From Streptomyces sp. NBC_01351 (GTDB lineage Bacteria; Actinomycetota; Actinomycetes; Streptomycetales; Streptomycetaceae): a DNA stretch of 64,000 nt. The stretch is from assembly GCF_036237315.1 (NCBI RefSeq), contig NZ_CP108356.1, forward strand, positions 6,205,501 to 6,269,500. The letters run 5' to 3'. Below, in pieces: positions 39,370-48,144 of the stretch (position 1 is the stretch's first letter; each line of letters opens with the position of its first letter). The translations under genes were made by a program, and so were the position numbers. Under the pieces are notes generated by a model. It was given only the letters and a program-made list of their open reading frames with translations. It ran no database searches and was not told the origin of the DNA.

Positions 39370-40002
39370 GTGCCAACGAACAAGCCGACTCAGCCCCAGA
39401 AGAAGAAGCCGCAGGTGACGGCCTCACCCGAGCGGCGCCGCGAACTCCTCGACACCGCAGCCGAGGTCTTCGCCGCGCAGGGCTACAACGCCACCACCGT
39501 CCGCAAGATCGCCGACGCCGCCGGAATGCTCGCCGGCAGCCTCTACTACCACTTCGATTCCAAGGAATCGATGCTCGACGAGATCCTCTCGGCCTTCCTG
39601 AGCGAGCTGTGGGAGGGCTACGACACCGTCCTCGACGCCGGTCTCGGCCCCAGGGAGACCATCGAGGCCCTCGTCACCGAGTCCTTCCGGGAGATCGACC
39701 GGCACCGTGCCGCCGTCGCCATCTACCAGAAGGAATCCCGCACCCTCTCCGCGCAGCCCCGCTTCCACTACCTGTCCGACTCCCAGGTGAAGTTCGAGAA
39801 GGCCTGGCTGGGGACGCTGGAGCGGGGGGTCGCGGCCAAGGTCTTCCGCGCCGACCTCGACATCCGCCTCACCTACCGCTTCGTGCGCGACACGGTGTGG
39901 GTGGCGGCCTCCTGGTACCGGCCGGGCGGACAGCACAGCCCCGAGGAGATCGCCCGCCAGTACCTGTCGATGGTGCTGGACGGGATCGCCCTACGCACCT
40001 GA
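39370..40002 (+). CDS. kstR2: KstR2-like TetR repressor
   Basis: 210 aa from a GTG. TetR HTH at about residues 35-65 (VRKIADAAGMLAGSLYYHFDSKESMLDEIL). The ligand domain keeps blocks recognisable from mycobacterial KstR2: AAVAIYQKESRTLSAQPRFHYLSD and LTYRFVRDTVWVAASWYRPGG. KstR2 represses HIP-degradation genes and releases DNA on binding HIP-CoA. Fourteen bases separate it from the SDR; it is cotranscribed with fadE30. Both KstR2-like operators in the window are in the expected divergent regions. Confidence 0.9.
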   Translation: MPTNKPTQPQKKKPQVTASPERRRELLDTAAEVFAAQGYNATTVRKIADAAGMLAGSLYYHFDSKESMLDEILSAFLSELWEGYDTVLDAGLGPRETIEALVTESFREIDRHRAAVAIYQKESRTLSAQPRFHYLSDSQVKFEKAWLGTLERGVAAKVFRADLDIRLTYRFVRDTVWVAASWYRPGGQHSPEEIARQYLSMVLDGIALRT

Positions 40003-40021
40003 CCCATCAAGAGGAGATCCG

Positions 40022-41179
40022 ATGCCCGAGGCCTACATAGTCGATGCGGTACGCACCCCCGTCGGGCGGCGCAAGGGCGGCCTGTCGGCCGTCCACCCCG
40101 CCGACCTGGGCGCGCACGTCCTGAAGGCGCTGGTCGAGCGGTCCGGGGTGGACCCGGCCGCCGTGGAGGACGTGGTGTTCGGCTGCCTCGACACGGTCGG
40201 GCCGCAGGCGGGCGACATCGCGCGGACGGCATGGCTGGCGGCGGGCCTCCCGGAGGAGGTGCCGGGGGTGACGGTGGACCGCCAGTGCGGCTCCTCGCAG
40301 CAGGCGGTGCACTTCGCGGCGCAGGGCGTCCTGTCCGGCACCCAGGACCTGGTGGTCGCGGGCGGCACCCAGAACATGTCGATGATCCCGATCGCCTTCG
40401 CCTCGCGACAGGCGGCCGAACCGCTGGGCTTCACGGAAGGCCCGTACGCGGGCTCGGAAGGCTGGCGGGCCCGCTACGGCGACGCACCGGTCAACCAGTT
40501 CCACGGCGCGCAGCTGATCGCGGAGAAGTGGGGCATCACGCGCCGGGACATGGAGGAGTTCGCGCTCCGCTCGCACCAGCGGGCGCTGCGCGCGATCGAC
40601 GAGGGCCGGTTCGAGCGCGAGACCGTGGCGTACGGGGACGTAACGGTGGACGAGGGCCCGCGGCGGGACACGACCCTGGAGAAGATGGCGACCCTGAAGC
40701 CGGTCGTCGAGGGCGGCACCATCACCGCGGCCGTCTCCTCCCAGGTCTCGGACGGCGCGGCGGCGATGCTGATCGCCTCCGAGCGGGCGGTCCGCGAACA
40801 CGGCCTGCGGCCGCGGGCCCGGATCCACCACCTCTCGGTACGGGGCGAGGACCCGATCCGCATGCTGTCGGCGCCGATCCCGGCGACTGCGTACGCGCTG
40901 AAGAAGACCGGCATGTCCCTGGCCGACATCGACCTGGTCGAGATCAACGAGGCGTTCGCGCCGGTGGTCCTGGCGTGGCTGAAGGAGACCGGCGCGGATC
41001 CGGAGCGGGTCAACGTCAACGGCGGCGCGATCGCGCTGGGGCATCCGCTGGGGGCGACCGGGGTCAAGCTCATGACCACCCTCCTCCACGAACTGGAGCG
41101 CACGGGGGGCCGCTTCGGGCTCCAGACCATGTGCGAGGGGGGCGGCCAGGCCAACGTGACGATCATCGAGCGGCTGTAG
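40022..41179 (+). CDS. fadA6: Thiolase, FadA6-like
   Basis: 385 aa. Nucleophile Cys89 in DRQCGSSQQ, the NEAF motif in VEINEAFAPVVLAW, active-site His in NGGAIALGHPLGATG, and second Cys in TMCEGGGQAN. Degradative thiolase; by synteny with kstR2 it should cleave a 3-ketoacyl-CoA late in HIP breakdown (FadA6 role). GAGGAG ribosome site 6 bases before the ATG. It ends just before palindromic element copy 2. Confidence 0.88.
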   Translation: MPEAYIVDAVRTPVGRRKGGLSAVHPADLGAHVLKALVERSGVDPAAVEDVVFGCLDTVGPQAGDIARTAWLAAGLPEEVPGVTVDRQCGSSQQAVHFAAQGVLSGTQDLVVAGGTQNMSMIPIAFASRQAAEPLGFTEGPYAGSEGWRARYGDAPVNQFHGAQLIAEKWGITRRDMEEFALRSHQRALRAIDEGRFERETVAYGDVTVDEGPRRDTTLEKMATLKPVVEGGTITAAVSSQVSDGAAAMLIASERAVREHGLRPRARIHHLSVRGEDPIRMLSAPIPATAYALKKTGMSLADIDLVEINEAFAPVVLAWLKETGADPERVNVNGGAIALGHPLGATGVKLMTTLLHELERTGGRFGLQTMCEGGGQANVTIIERL

Positions 41180-41204
41180 CCCGGCCGCCGCTGCTGCTGG
41201 GCGG

Positions 41205-41629
41205 CACCCCGCGCCTCAATCGCCGGCGGGGCTGGGTTGCCCCCGGGGCGGGGTTCTTGGCCGTCGGGTTGGTCCGCGGGGTCCCTCCGGGGCGTCTCCT
41301 CGTCCTCGCGCACCGAGGCACCTTTGGAAGTGGGGGGTGGTTGCGCGCTCGTCCTGCGGGGACGCCCCGGAGTGCCCCCGCAGGACCGGCCAGACGGCCC
41401 AGACCCCCCGCCCCGTGGGCCGGGAGCGCGCGTTGGGGCGGGGACACGGCGGAGTGTCCCCGCAGGACGAGCGCGCAACCACCCTCACGTCTCGCAGCCG
41501 CGGCTCAGTGCGCGAGGACGAGGAGACACTCCGGCGGGGCACCGCCCCAACAGGCCGACCCCGGCCCAGGGGGCACCCTCAGCCCCGCCGGCGTTTGAGG
41601 CGCGGGGTCCGGGGCGGAGCCCCGGCAGT
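41205..41629. repeat. Large palindromic intergenic element, copy 2
   Basis: Same architecture as copy 1 with inverted ends CCCCGCGCCTCAATCGCCGG (left) and GCCGGCGTTTGAGGCGCGGG (right). The inner inverted arms are very clear: CTCCTCGTCCTCGCGCACCG on the left and CGCGAGGACGAGGAGACACT on the right, and GGTTGCGCGCTCGTCCTGCG versus CGCAGGACGAGCGCGCAACC. Only one copy of the central GTGGGCCGGGAG unit. It separates two convergent genes and may also serve as a terminator. Confidence 0.87.
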
Positions 41630-41666
41630 GGCGCCGCGGCCGACTGCGGTGCACCGCCCGGGAGGG

Positions 41667-42323
41667 CTACGCCGCTCGGACCAGGCCCGCCTCGTGCGCG
41701 AGGATGGCCGCCTGGGTGCGGTTCGAGAGGTCCAGCTGCGTCAGGATGCGGGAGACGTACGTCTTCACGCTCGCCGGCGAGAGGTGGAGAGCCTCCGCTA
41801 TCTGCTGGTTCGTGCGGCCCTCGCCGACCAGGGCCAGGACGCCCCGTTCACCGGGGGAGAGGGACTCCAGGCGTTCCGCGTGCTCCGGGGCGTCGGGGCG
41901 GCCCACGGCGGCGCGCTCCAGCAGGGCCCGCATCACCTGCGGTGCGAGCACGCTGCCGCCCGCCGCCACCGTGCGGATGCCCGCGAACAGCTCCTCCGGG
42001 CGCAGGTCCTTCAGCAGGAACCCCGCCGCCCCCGCCCGCAGCGCGTCCAGCACCAGGTCGTCCGCCGTGTACCCGGTCAGGACCAGCACCCGCGGCGGCT
42101 CCGGCAGCCGCAGCAGCTGGAGGGTGGCCTCCATGCCGTCGACCTTCGGCATGACCAGGTCCATCAGCGCCACGTCCGGCCGGTGCTCCCGCGCCAGCGG
42201 CACGGCCTCCGCACCGTCCTGCGCCTGCGCGACCACCTCGATGTCCGGCGCGCTCGCGAGCAGGGTGACCAGCCCGGTCCGTATGAGGCTCTGGTCGTCG
42301 ACCACCATCACCCGGATCGCCAT
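41667..42323 (-). CDS. NarL/LuxR-type response regulator
   Basis: 218 aa. Receiver domain with acidic pair DD at 9-10, phospho-acceptor Asp55 (ALMDLVMP), Thr in VLTGYT and Lys in LLKDL. LuxR HTH at about 155-205 (LSPGERGVLALVGEGRTNQQIAEALHLSPASVKTYVSRIL). The matching histidine kinase is probably the one at 43771, on the other side of the cell-wall hydrolase gene and on the opposite strand. Confidence 0.93.
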   Translation of the reverse strand: MAIRVMVVDDQSLIRTGLVTLLASAPDIEVVAQAQDGAEAVPLAREHRPDVALMDLVMPKVDGMEATLQLLRLPEPPRVLVLTGYTADDLVLDALRAGAAGFLLKDLRPEELFAGIRTVAAGGSVLAPQVMRALLERAAVGRPDAPEHAERLESLSPGERGVLALVGEGRTNQQIAEALHLSPASVKTYVSRILTQLDLSNRTQAAILAHEAGLVRAA

Positions 42324-42554
42324 GGTTCTCCCCGCCTCCGCTGAAGGCCCGTAAGCCCCGTCCTGCAGCGGACATTACCGGCATATCGGGATCTAAGTCC
42401 CCGTAACCCTCCCTGCCCAGTCCCCTTTTGCTGTCCCCCTTGTCCTCTTTCGGCGACTTCGGCGACCCCCCTCCCTCCCGGACGGTGGATACCGAGGCCG
42501 AGAGCGCTACGGCGCGAACGGCCTCGTCCATGCCCCCGAAGTCAGGAAACCCGC
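42324..42554 (+). promoter_or_regulatory. Long leader/promoter region of the secreted cell-wall hydrolase gene
   Basis: 231 bp containing divergent promoters. Streptomycete rpf-like genes often have a c-di-AMP (ydaO) riboswitch here, but I could not find its conserved blocks. A run of CCCCCTTGTCC and paired GGCGACTTCGGCGAC direct repeats is visible near 42451. Confidence 0.35.
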
Positions 42555-43655
42555 ATGTCTTTCTCTGGTCGTCACGCCCGCCGCAGCCGCACCCGTGCCC
42601 TCGCCGGCCTCGTCGTGGCCGGTATCGCCGCCCCCGCCGCGGTCGCCCTCGTGGCACAGCCCGCGGCCGCCGCGTCGGCAGGCACCTGGGACAAGGTCGC
42701 CCAGTGCGAGTCCACCGGCAACTGGAGCATCAACACCGGCAACGGCTACTACGGCGGGCTCCAGTTCTCGTCGAGCACCTGGGCGGAGTTCGGCGGCAGG
42801 CAGTACGCGCCGCAGGCCAACCAGGCCACCAAGGCGCAGCAGATGGCCGTCGCCGAAAAGGTCCTCAAGGTCCAGGGCCCCGGCGCCTGGCCCAGCTGCG
42901 GCAAGGCCGCCGGCCTGCAGCGCGGCGGCCCGGCCCCCGAGACGCCCGCCGCCCCCGCCAGGCAGAGCGCCCCCGCCGCCCAGACGCCGTCCAAGAGCGG
43001 CAACACCTACACCGTGGTCAGCGGCGACACCCTCGGCCGGATCGGCTCCAAGGTCGGGGTCGACTGGCAGAAGCTGTACTCCGACAACCGCTCCGTCATC
43101 GGCGGCGACCCGGACGTGATCATGCCGGGTCAGCGCCTCGCGTACGGATCGGCCGCCGGGCAGCAGGCCGCGCCGAAGTCCACGACCCCGAAGCCCACCG
43201 CCCCGAAGCCCACCGCCCCGCAGGCCTCCAAGGCGGAGACCGGCAGCAACGGCAAGGGCGCCAAGCCCGTCTCCGGCGGCTCCATCAGCGCCCGCTACCA
43301 CCAGGCCGGCGGCTGGGCCGCCGGTCACCACACCGGCATCGACTTCGCCGTCTCCACCGGCACCCCGGTCAAGGCGGCCGCCGCCGGCACCGTCGTGTCC
43401 TCCGGATGGCAGGGCTCCTACGGCAACGCCGTCGTCATCAAGCACGACGACGGCCGCTACTCCCTCTCCGCCCACCTCTCCAAGGCCGGCGCCTCCGCGG
43501 GCCAGCGCGTCTCCGCCGGCCAGCAGATCGGCCTCTCCGGCAACACCGGCAACTCCACCGGTCCGCACCTCCACTTCGAGGTCCGCTCCAGCAACAGCTA
43601 CGGCGCCGACATCAACCCCGTGTCCTGGCTCGCCAAGTACGGCGTCTCCCTCTGA
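42555..43655 (+). CDS. Secreted cell-wall hydrolase: Rpf/transglycosylase-like + LysM + M23 peptidase
   Basis: 366 aa. Signal peptide ([28 protein letters not shown]) is followed by a resuscitation-promoting-factor-like domain ([28 protein letters not shown], with catalytic Glu in CEST). A LysM follows ([24 protein letters not shown], about 150-195), then a Pro/Lys/Thr linker and an M23 endopeptidase with zinc motifs HHTGIDF and GPHLHFEV. It should cut peptidoglycan glycan and peptide bonds outside the cell. It lies between the two genes of a two-component system, which may control it. Confidence 0.92.
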   Translation: MSFSGRHARRSRTRALAGLVVAGIAAPAAVALVAQPAAAASAGTWDKVAQCESTGNWSINTGNGYYGGLQFSSSTWAEFGGRQYAPQANQATKAQQMAVAEKVLKVQGPGAWPSCGKAAGLQRGGPAPETPAAPARQSAPAAQTPSKSGNTYTVVSGDTLGRIGSKVGVDWQKLYSDNRSVIGGDPDVIMPGQRLAYGSAAGQQAAPKSTTPKPTAPKPTAPQASKAETGSNGKGAKPVSGGSISARYHQAGGWAAGHHTGIDFAVSTGTPVKAAAAGTVVSSGWQGSYGNAVVIKHDDGRYSLSAHLSKAGASAGQRVSAGQQIGLSGNTGNSTGPHLHFEVRSSNSYGADINPVSWLAKYGVSL

Positions 43656-43770
43656 CACGGACGGATTGATACGTAGACACACGTCCCTCCGGGATGCCCG
43701 TTCGGCGGAACTTGGGCAACCTGGGGGGACGTTTGCGTACATAAGGGTGCATCAGAGGGGGGACATCGGC

Positions 43771-44976
43771 ATGCAGCTCGTGCCCGGCCGGATCGGACAC
43801 TTCCTGGAGCGCGTGCCGCGCCTGCTCACCGGTGAGGGCCCCGGCGCGCCCGATCCGCGGCGGGCCCGACGCGCCGACCTCTGCCTGATCGTCCTCTGCG
43901 GACTGCTCAGCACCCTCAACCTGCAGGACGTCCACCGCATCGGGCTCATCGACGACTACGCCACCAGCCTGGCCGTCGGCTGGATCGCCGCCGCCTCCCT
44001 GTTCTGGCGCCGGTCCCGCCCCTGGATACCGGCCGCCGTGGCCATGGCGGCCACCCTCGTCTCCGACGACCGGGGGCCCCTGATCTTCGCCGCCTACGCC
44101 CTCGCCGCGTACGGCGGCTCCCACCGCTTCCTCGGCGGGCTGCTCATGTGCGTCGTCTACGTCGTCACGCGCGACATGTTCCTGCCCGCCGGGTACGCCG
44201 GGCGCGACCCCGCCTCCTTCGTCCTCGGCGCCATCCTCGTACCGGGCCTCTACGGGGAGACCGTGCGCCGCAACCGGTACGTCATGGCCGTGCTCCGCGA
44301 ACGGGCCCGGCAGGCGCACGCCGCCGTGGACCAGGCCGCGGACCTGGCCGTCGTACAGGAACGCACCCGTTTGGCCCAACGCACCCACGACGGCCTGGGC
44401 CACCGGCTCACCGCCCTCACCATGCAGGCCGCCGCCCTGCGCCTGGACGCCGAGGCCGACCCCCGGGTCCGGGAGGGCGCGGCGGCCGTGGAGGAATCGG
44501 CGCGGGCCGCGATGGCCGAGGTTCGGGAGGTGCTGGACATGCTGACCGACCCGGCCGGGCGGCGCGCGTACACCGCCCCCGTCGACGTGGGCCGCTTCCT
44601 GGCCGCCCTGGCCCGGAACATGCGCGCCACCGGCATGGAGATCAGCCACCGGGTACAGCCGGGCCTCGGCGACTTCCCGGCGGCCGACGGACGGCTGCTG
44701 CTGCGGATCGCCCGCGAGGGGCTCACGAACGCGGCCAAGTACGCCCCCGGGTCAGCCGTCCGGATGAACCTTTTCGCCGAGGACGGGGAGGTCCGACTGG
44801 AGGTGGTGAACACCGCCCCGGAAGGGGAGCGGATCGTCCTCGACTCAGGCGGGATGGGCCTTCCGGGCCTGCGGGCCGCCCTGGCCGAGGTGGGGGGTGC
44901 ACTGCGCGCCGGGACGACGAAGGACGGAGGTCACACCCTCGTGGCGACACTGCCCGACAGACGTGTGCTAGCTTAG
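43771..44976 (+). CDS. Sensor histidine kinase (HisKA_3 / NarL-type)
   Basis: 401 aa from the ATG at 43771 with GAGGGGGGAC upstream. Four to five membrane helices between residues 30 and 165 with almost no extracellular loop, then a dimerisation/phosphorylation helix (ERTRLAQRTHDGLGHRLTALTMQAAALRL, phospho-His in RTHDG). The HATPase domain has N-box EGLTNAAKYAPG and G-box SGGMGLPGLRAAL. Likely partner of the response regulator at 41667. Confidence 0.9.
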   Translation: MQLVPGRIGHFLERVPRLLTGEGPGAPDPRRARRADLCLIVLCGLLSTLNLQDVHRIGLIDDYATSLAVGWIAAASLFWRRSRPWIPAAVAMAATLVSDDRGPLIFAAYALAAYGGSHRFLGGLLMCVVYVVTRDMFLPAGYAGRDPASFVLGAILVPGLYGETVRRNRYVMAVLRERARQAHAAVDQAADLAVVQERTRLAQRTHDGLGHRLTALTMQAAALRLDAEADPRVREGAAAVEESARAAMAEVREVLDMLTDPAGRRAYTAPVDVGRFLAALARNMRATGMEISHRVQPGLGDFPAADGRLLLRIAREGLTNAAKYAPGSAVRMNLFAEDGEVRLEVVNTAPEGERIVLDSGGMGLPGLRAALAEVGGALRAGTTKDGGHTLVATLPDRRVLA

Positions 44977-45012
44977 AGCTCGTTGCAGTTGTGGTACCCA
45001 TGAACTTTATGT

Positions 45013-45052
45013 GCGCCTGACGGGAATGCTCCGCAGGCGCTTTTATTGTTTT
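45013..45052 (+). terminator. Hairpin with U-tract upstream of the cold-shock gene (terminator or attenuator)
   Basis: GCGCCTG / CAGGCGC stem around a 14-nt loop, followed directly by TTTTATTGTTTT. A U-rich tail of this kind is rare in such a GC-rich genome. It lies 37 bp after the kinase stop and 50 bp before the csp ATG, so it ends the kinase transcript or regulates the csp leader. Confidence 0.7.
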
Positions 45053-45101
45053 GCCGGAATCTCCGGATGGGGCCCTTTGCCGCCTATTCAGGAGATTTAA
45101 A

Positions 45102-45305
45102 ATGGCACTTGGCACCGTGAAGTGGTTCAACTCGGAAAAGGGCTTCGGCTTCATCGAGCAGGACGGTGGCGGCCCGGACGTCTTCGCCCACTACTCGAAC
45201 ATCGCCACCCAGGGCTTCCGTGAGCTCACCGAGGGCCAGCGCGTGTCCTTCGACGTCACCCAGGGCCAGAAGGGCCCCCAGGCGGAGAACATCCTCCCCG
45301 CCTAA
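45102..45305 (+). CDS. Cold-shock protein, CspA family
   Basis: 67 aa single OB-fold. RNP1 KGFGFIEQ and RNP2 VFAHYSNI are intact, with start [15 protein letters not shown] chaperone. AGGAG ribosome site and an unusually A/T-rich start region (AGGAGATTTAAAATGG). Strong terminator follows; a DEAD-box helicase gene is next, a natural partner in RNA unwinding. Confidence 0.96.
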   Translation: MALGTVKWFNSEKGFGFIEQDGGGPDVFAHYSNIATQGFRELTEGQRVSFDVTQGQKGPQAENILPA

Positions 45306-45317
45306 TTTTTTCAGCAT

Positions 45318-45351
45318 GCCGGGGTCCGCACCGTGAGGTGCGGGCCCCGGC
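45318..45351 (+). terminator. Terminator hairpin after the cold-shock gene
   Basis: 15-bp stem GCCGGGGTCCGCACC / GGTGCGGGCCCCGGC with one G-T pair and GTGA tetraloop, preceded by a T-run (bidirectional shape). Confidence 0.85.
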
Positions 45352-45424
45352 TTGTCTGCTGTTTCGACCTTTGTTGCACCTGCCGGTTCTCAGGAGGGTG
45401 CCGGTTTCAGGAGGGCTTTCTCGC

Positions 45425-47110
45425 ATGACCAGCTCCAGCTCCGCACGACCCAGCCGCCGCCCCACCCGGGGTCGAGGTGCGGCCCAGGGACGTCCGAAGG
45501 CTGGCGCGGGACGGCAGAAGTCGGCCCCCGCTCCCCGGCCCCAGGAATTCACCATGCCCGAGCCGGTCACCCCGGCGCTGCCGCCGGTCGAGGCGTTCGG
45601 CGACATGGACATGCCCGAGGCGCTGCTGAAGACCCTCGCAGCCCAGGGCGTCACCGAGCCGTTCCCGATCCAGGCCGCGACGCTGCCGAACTCGCTCGCC
45701 GGCCGTGACCTGCTCGGCCGCGGCCGTACCGGCTCCGGCAAGACGCTGGCCTTCGGCCTGGCGCTGCTGGCCCGTACCGCCGGCCGCCGCGCGCAGCCGA
45801 AGCAGCCGCTCGCGCTGGTCCTCGTACCGACCCGTGAGCTCGCGCAGCAGGTGACCGACGCGATGGCCCCGTACGCCACGGCCGTCAACCTGCGCATCAC
45901 GACCGTCGTCGGTGGCATGTCGATCAACCGGCAGTCGGGCGCCCTGCGCCGCGGCGCCGAGGTGCTCGTCGCCACCCCCGGCCGTCTGAAGGACCTCATC
46001 GACCGCGGTGACGCGGACCTCTCGCAGGTCTCCATCACGGTCCTCGACGAGGCCGACCAGATGACCGACATGGGCTTCATGCCGCAGGTCACCGCCCTGC
46101 TCAAGCAGGTCCAGCCCGAGGGCCAGACCATGCTGTTCTCGGCGACCCTCGACAAGAACATCGACAAGCTCGTCAAGATGTTCCTCACCGACCCGGTCGC
46201 CTTCTCCGTCGACCCGTCCGCCGGTGCGGTCAGCACGATGGAGCACCACGTCCTGTACGTCATGGACGAGACCGACAAGAAGGCCGTGGCGACGCGCATA
46301 GCCGCTCGCGACGGCCGGGTGATCATGTTCGTGGACACCAAGCGCGGCGTGGACCGCATGGTCAAGAAGCTGCTCGCCGACGGCGTCCGCGCCTCCGGCC
46401 TGCACGGCGGGCGCTCGCAGCCGCAGCGCAACCGCACGCTGGACTGGTTCAAGACGGGCGAGGTCACCGCGCTGGTGGCGACGAACGTCGCCGCGCGCGG
46501 CATCCACATCGACGACCTCGACCTCGTCGTGAACGTGGACCCGCCCACCGACCACAAGGACTACCTGCACCGCGGCGGCCGTACCGCCCGCGCCGGCGAG
46601 TCCGGCAGCGTGGTCACCCTGGTCCTGCCCGACCAGAAGCGGGACATGACCCGCCTGATGTCGGACGCCGGGATCTCCCCGCGCACCGCGCAGATCAAGT
46701 CCTCCGACGAGGAGCTGGCCCGGCTGACCGGCGCCAAGGAGCCCTCGGGCATCCCGGTGGTGCTGGACGTGCCGCAGCCGACCCCGCCGAAGCCGCGCAA
46801 CGGTTCCGGTTCCGGTTCGGGCTCCGGTGCGCGCCGGCGTTCCGGCGGGCCGCGCACCGGCTCCGCCACGGGCGGCGCACCGGCGGCCGGCGGCCGCGGC
46901 CGCCGCTCCGCCGGCGGCTCCGGGCAGGCACCGGCAGCCTCCGGTTCGGGCCAGGCCCGTCGCGCGCAGGGCGGCGGCAGCGGCGGCGGGGCCACCGGCT
47001 CCGGCGAGCGCGGCCGGCGCACCGGTGGCGGCGCCTCCGGCGGTGCGGCCGCGGCTTCCGCGCGCAGCCGCGTCGGCTCGGGCGGGCAGGGCCGCCGCAG
47101 GGCGGTCTGA
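45425..47110 (+). CDS. DEAD-box RNA helicase
   Basis: 561 aa from the ATG at 45425 (CAGGAGGG upstream). Basic N-terminus; Q motif region (FPIQAATLP), Walker A GRTGSGKT, PTRELAQQ, GG, TPGRLKDL, DEAD box VLDEADQM, SAT (LFSATL), then helicase C motifs and HRGGRTARAGESG. The C-terminal about 100 residues are Gly/Ser/Arg-rich (RNA-binding, disordered). Unwinds structured RNA, probably in cold adaptation or ribosome assembly, next to CspA. Confidence 0.95.
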   Translation: MTSSSSARPSRRPTRGRGAAQGRPKAGAGRQKSAPAPRPQEFTMPEPVTPALPPVEAFGDMDMPEALLKTLAAQGVTEPFPIQAATLPNSLAGRDLLGRGRTGSGKTLAFGLALLARTAGRRAQPKQPLALVLVPTRELAQQVTDAMAPYATAVNLRITTVVGGMSINRQSGALRRGAEVLVATPGRLKDLIDRGDADLSQVSITVLDEADQMTDMGFMPQVTALLKQVQPEGQTMLFSATLDKNIDKLVKMFLTDPVAFSVDPSAGAVSTMEHHVLYVMDETDKKAVATRIAARDGRVIMFVDTKRGVDRMVKKLLADGVRASGLHGGRSQPQRNRTLDWFKTGEVTALVATNVAARGIHIDDLDLVVNVDPPTDHKDYLHRGGRTARAGESGSVVTLVLPDQKRDMTRLMSDAGISPRTAQIKSSDEELARLTGAKEPSGIPVVLDVPQPTPPKPRNGSGSGSGSGARRRSGGPRTGSATGGAPAAGGRGRRSAGGSGQAPAASGSGQARRAQGGGSGGGATGSGERGRRTGGGASGGAAAASARSRVGSGGQGRRRAV

Positions 47111-47127
47111 CCGCATAGGATCGCGTC

Positions 47128-47168
47128 CACTACGCCGGGCAGTGCTTTCACCACTGCCCGGCGTAGTG
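47128..47168. terminator. Bidirectional terminator between helicase and phosphatase genes
   Basis: A perfect 17-bp inverted repeat CACTACGCCGGGCAGTG / CACTGCCCGGCGTAGTG with 7-nt loop between convergent genes. Confidence 0.88.
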
Positions 47169-47184
47169 CTGTCCGCTCGGGGAA

Positions 47185-48114
47185 CTATCGGACCATCTTG
47201 TTCTGGAGCTTCGCCAGCGTCCGCAGGTCCAGGCCGAGGCCGTTCGTCAGATAGCCGTAGAAGCTGCCGTAGTCGGCCTCCATCTGCGCCGTCGCCGCGT
47301 CCAGGTAGTCCTGGCGGACCTCCTGGAGCGGGATCAGCAGGTCGGGGTTCTGCATCCGGCCGGACTGCTTGAGGCCGGCGCGCACCTGTGCGTCGTAGGT
47401 GGCGCGGAAGGTGTTCGAGGCCAGGAAGTCACCCTCGGCGGTGCTCTCCGGGACGGCCAGGGCGCGCAGCAGGACGTAACTCATCCAGCCGGTCCGGTCC
47501 TTGCCGGAGGTGCAGTGGTAGAGGAGCGGTCCCTGGTTGCCGTCCGCTATCTCCCGCACGGTCTGCGCGAACTGCGCCCGGTTCTCGGGGCTGGTCACGA
47601 AGTTGCGGTAGATGTCGCGCATGTACGCCTCGGCGCGTCCGCCGCCGAGCATCTGCTCCTGCTTGACGGGGTCGCCGCTTGAGATCGCCCCGACGAGGGT
47701 TCCGAAGAGCCCGAGGTCGTTGACCGAGCGCGAGGTGGGGGTGAGCCCCGGCGGCAGCTTGTCGGCGCCGTCGTACTGGAGCTCCATCGGGACGCGGAAG
47801 TCGACGGCCTTCGTGAGGCCGAGACCGCCCACGGTGGTGATGTCCGCCGCGGTCAGCTTGCTCAGTGCGTCGGAGCGGTAGACCAGGCCCTGGCGGACCT
47901 TGCCGCCGGTCCAGGTGCGGTAGCCGCCCAGGTCACGGAAGTTGACCGCGCCCTGGAGGGTGATCTGGCGGATCGGTTCGGTTTGCTGCTGGTGGTGCCG
48001 GGCACTGACCCCGGCTCCGGGGGCCGCCACCGCGTGGGCGGAGGCGGGAAGGGTCCCGATGGCGAGGGCGGCGGCGGCCGCCGCGGTCGCCAGGCGGATT
48101 CGGGCACGGCTCAT
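47185..48114 (-). CDS. Secreted tyrosine-protein phosphatase (PtpB-like)
   Basis: 309 aa. Sec signal (LATAAAAAALAIGTLPASAHAVA). Family III tyrosine phosphatase layout with NFRDLGGYRTW and the P-loop HCTSGKDRTGW (nucleophile Cys, Lys-Asp as in the dual phospho-Tyr/lipid phosphatases). The C-terminal helical region is typical. Acts outside the membrane. Ends at the shared terminator; 30 bp separate its start from ipdC, so it could be cotranscribed with that operon. Confidence 0.9.
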   Translation of the reverse strand: MSRARIRLATAAAAAALAIGTLPASAHAVAAPGAGVSARHHQQQTEPIRQITLQGAVNFRDLGGYRTWTGGKVRQGLVYRSDALSKLTAADITTVGGLGLTKAVDFRVPMELQYDGADKLPPGLTPTSRSVNDLGLFGTLVGAISSGDPVKQEQMLGGGRAEAYMRDIYRNFVTSPENRAQFAQTVREIADGNQGPLLYHCTSGKDRTGWMSYVLLRALAVPESTAEGDFLASNTFRATYDAQVRAGLKQSGRMQNPDLLIPLQEVRQDYLDAATAQMEADYGSFYGYLTNGLGLDLRTLAKLQNKMVR

Positions 48115-48144
48115 GGATGCGACTCCTGTGACGGAGAAGGGGGA

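Noticed and set aside
42324..42554. c-di-AMP (ydaO) riboswitch before the Rpf-like gene.
   Set aside because: Known for some streptomycete rpf genes, but I could not find the conserved core blocks in this leader. A covariance search (Rfam ydaO-yuaA) would decide.
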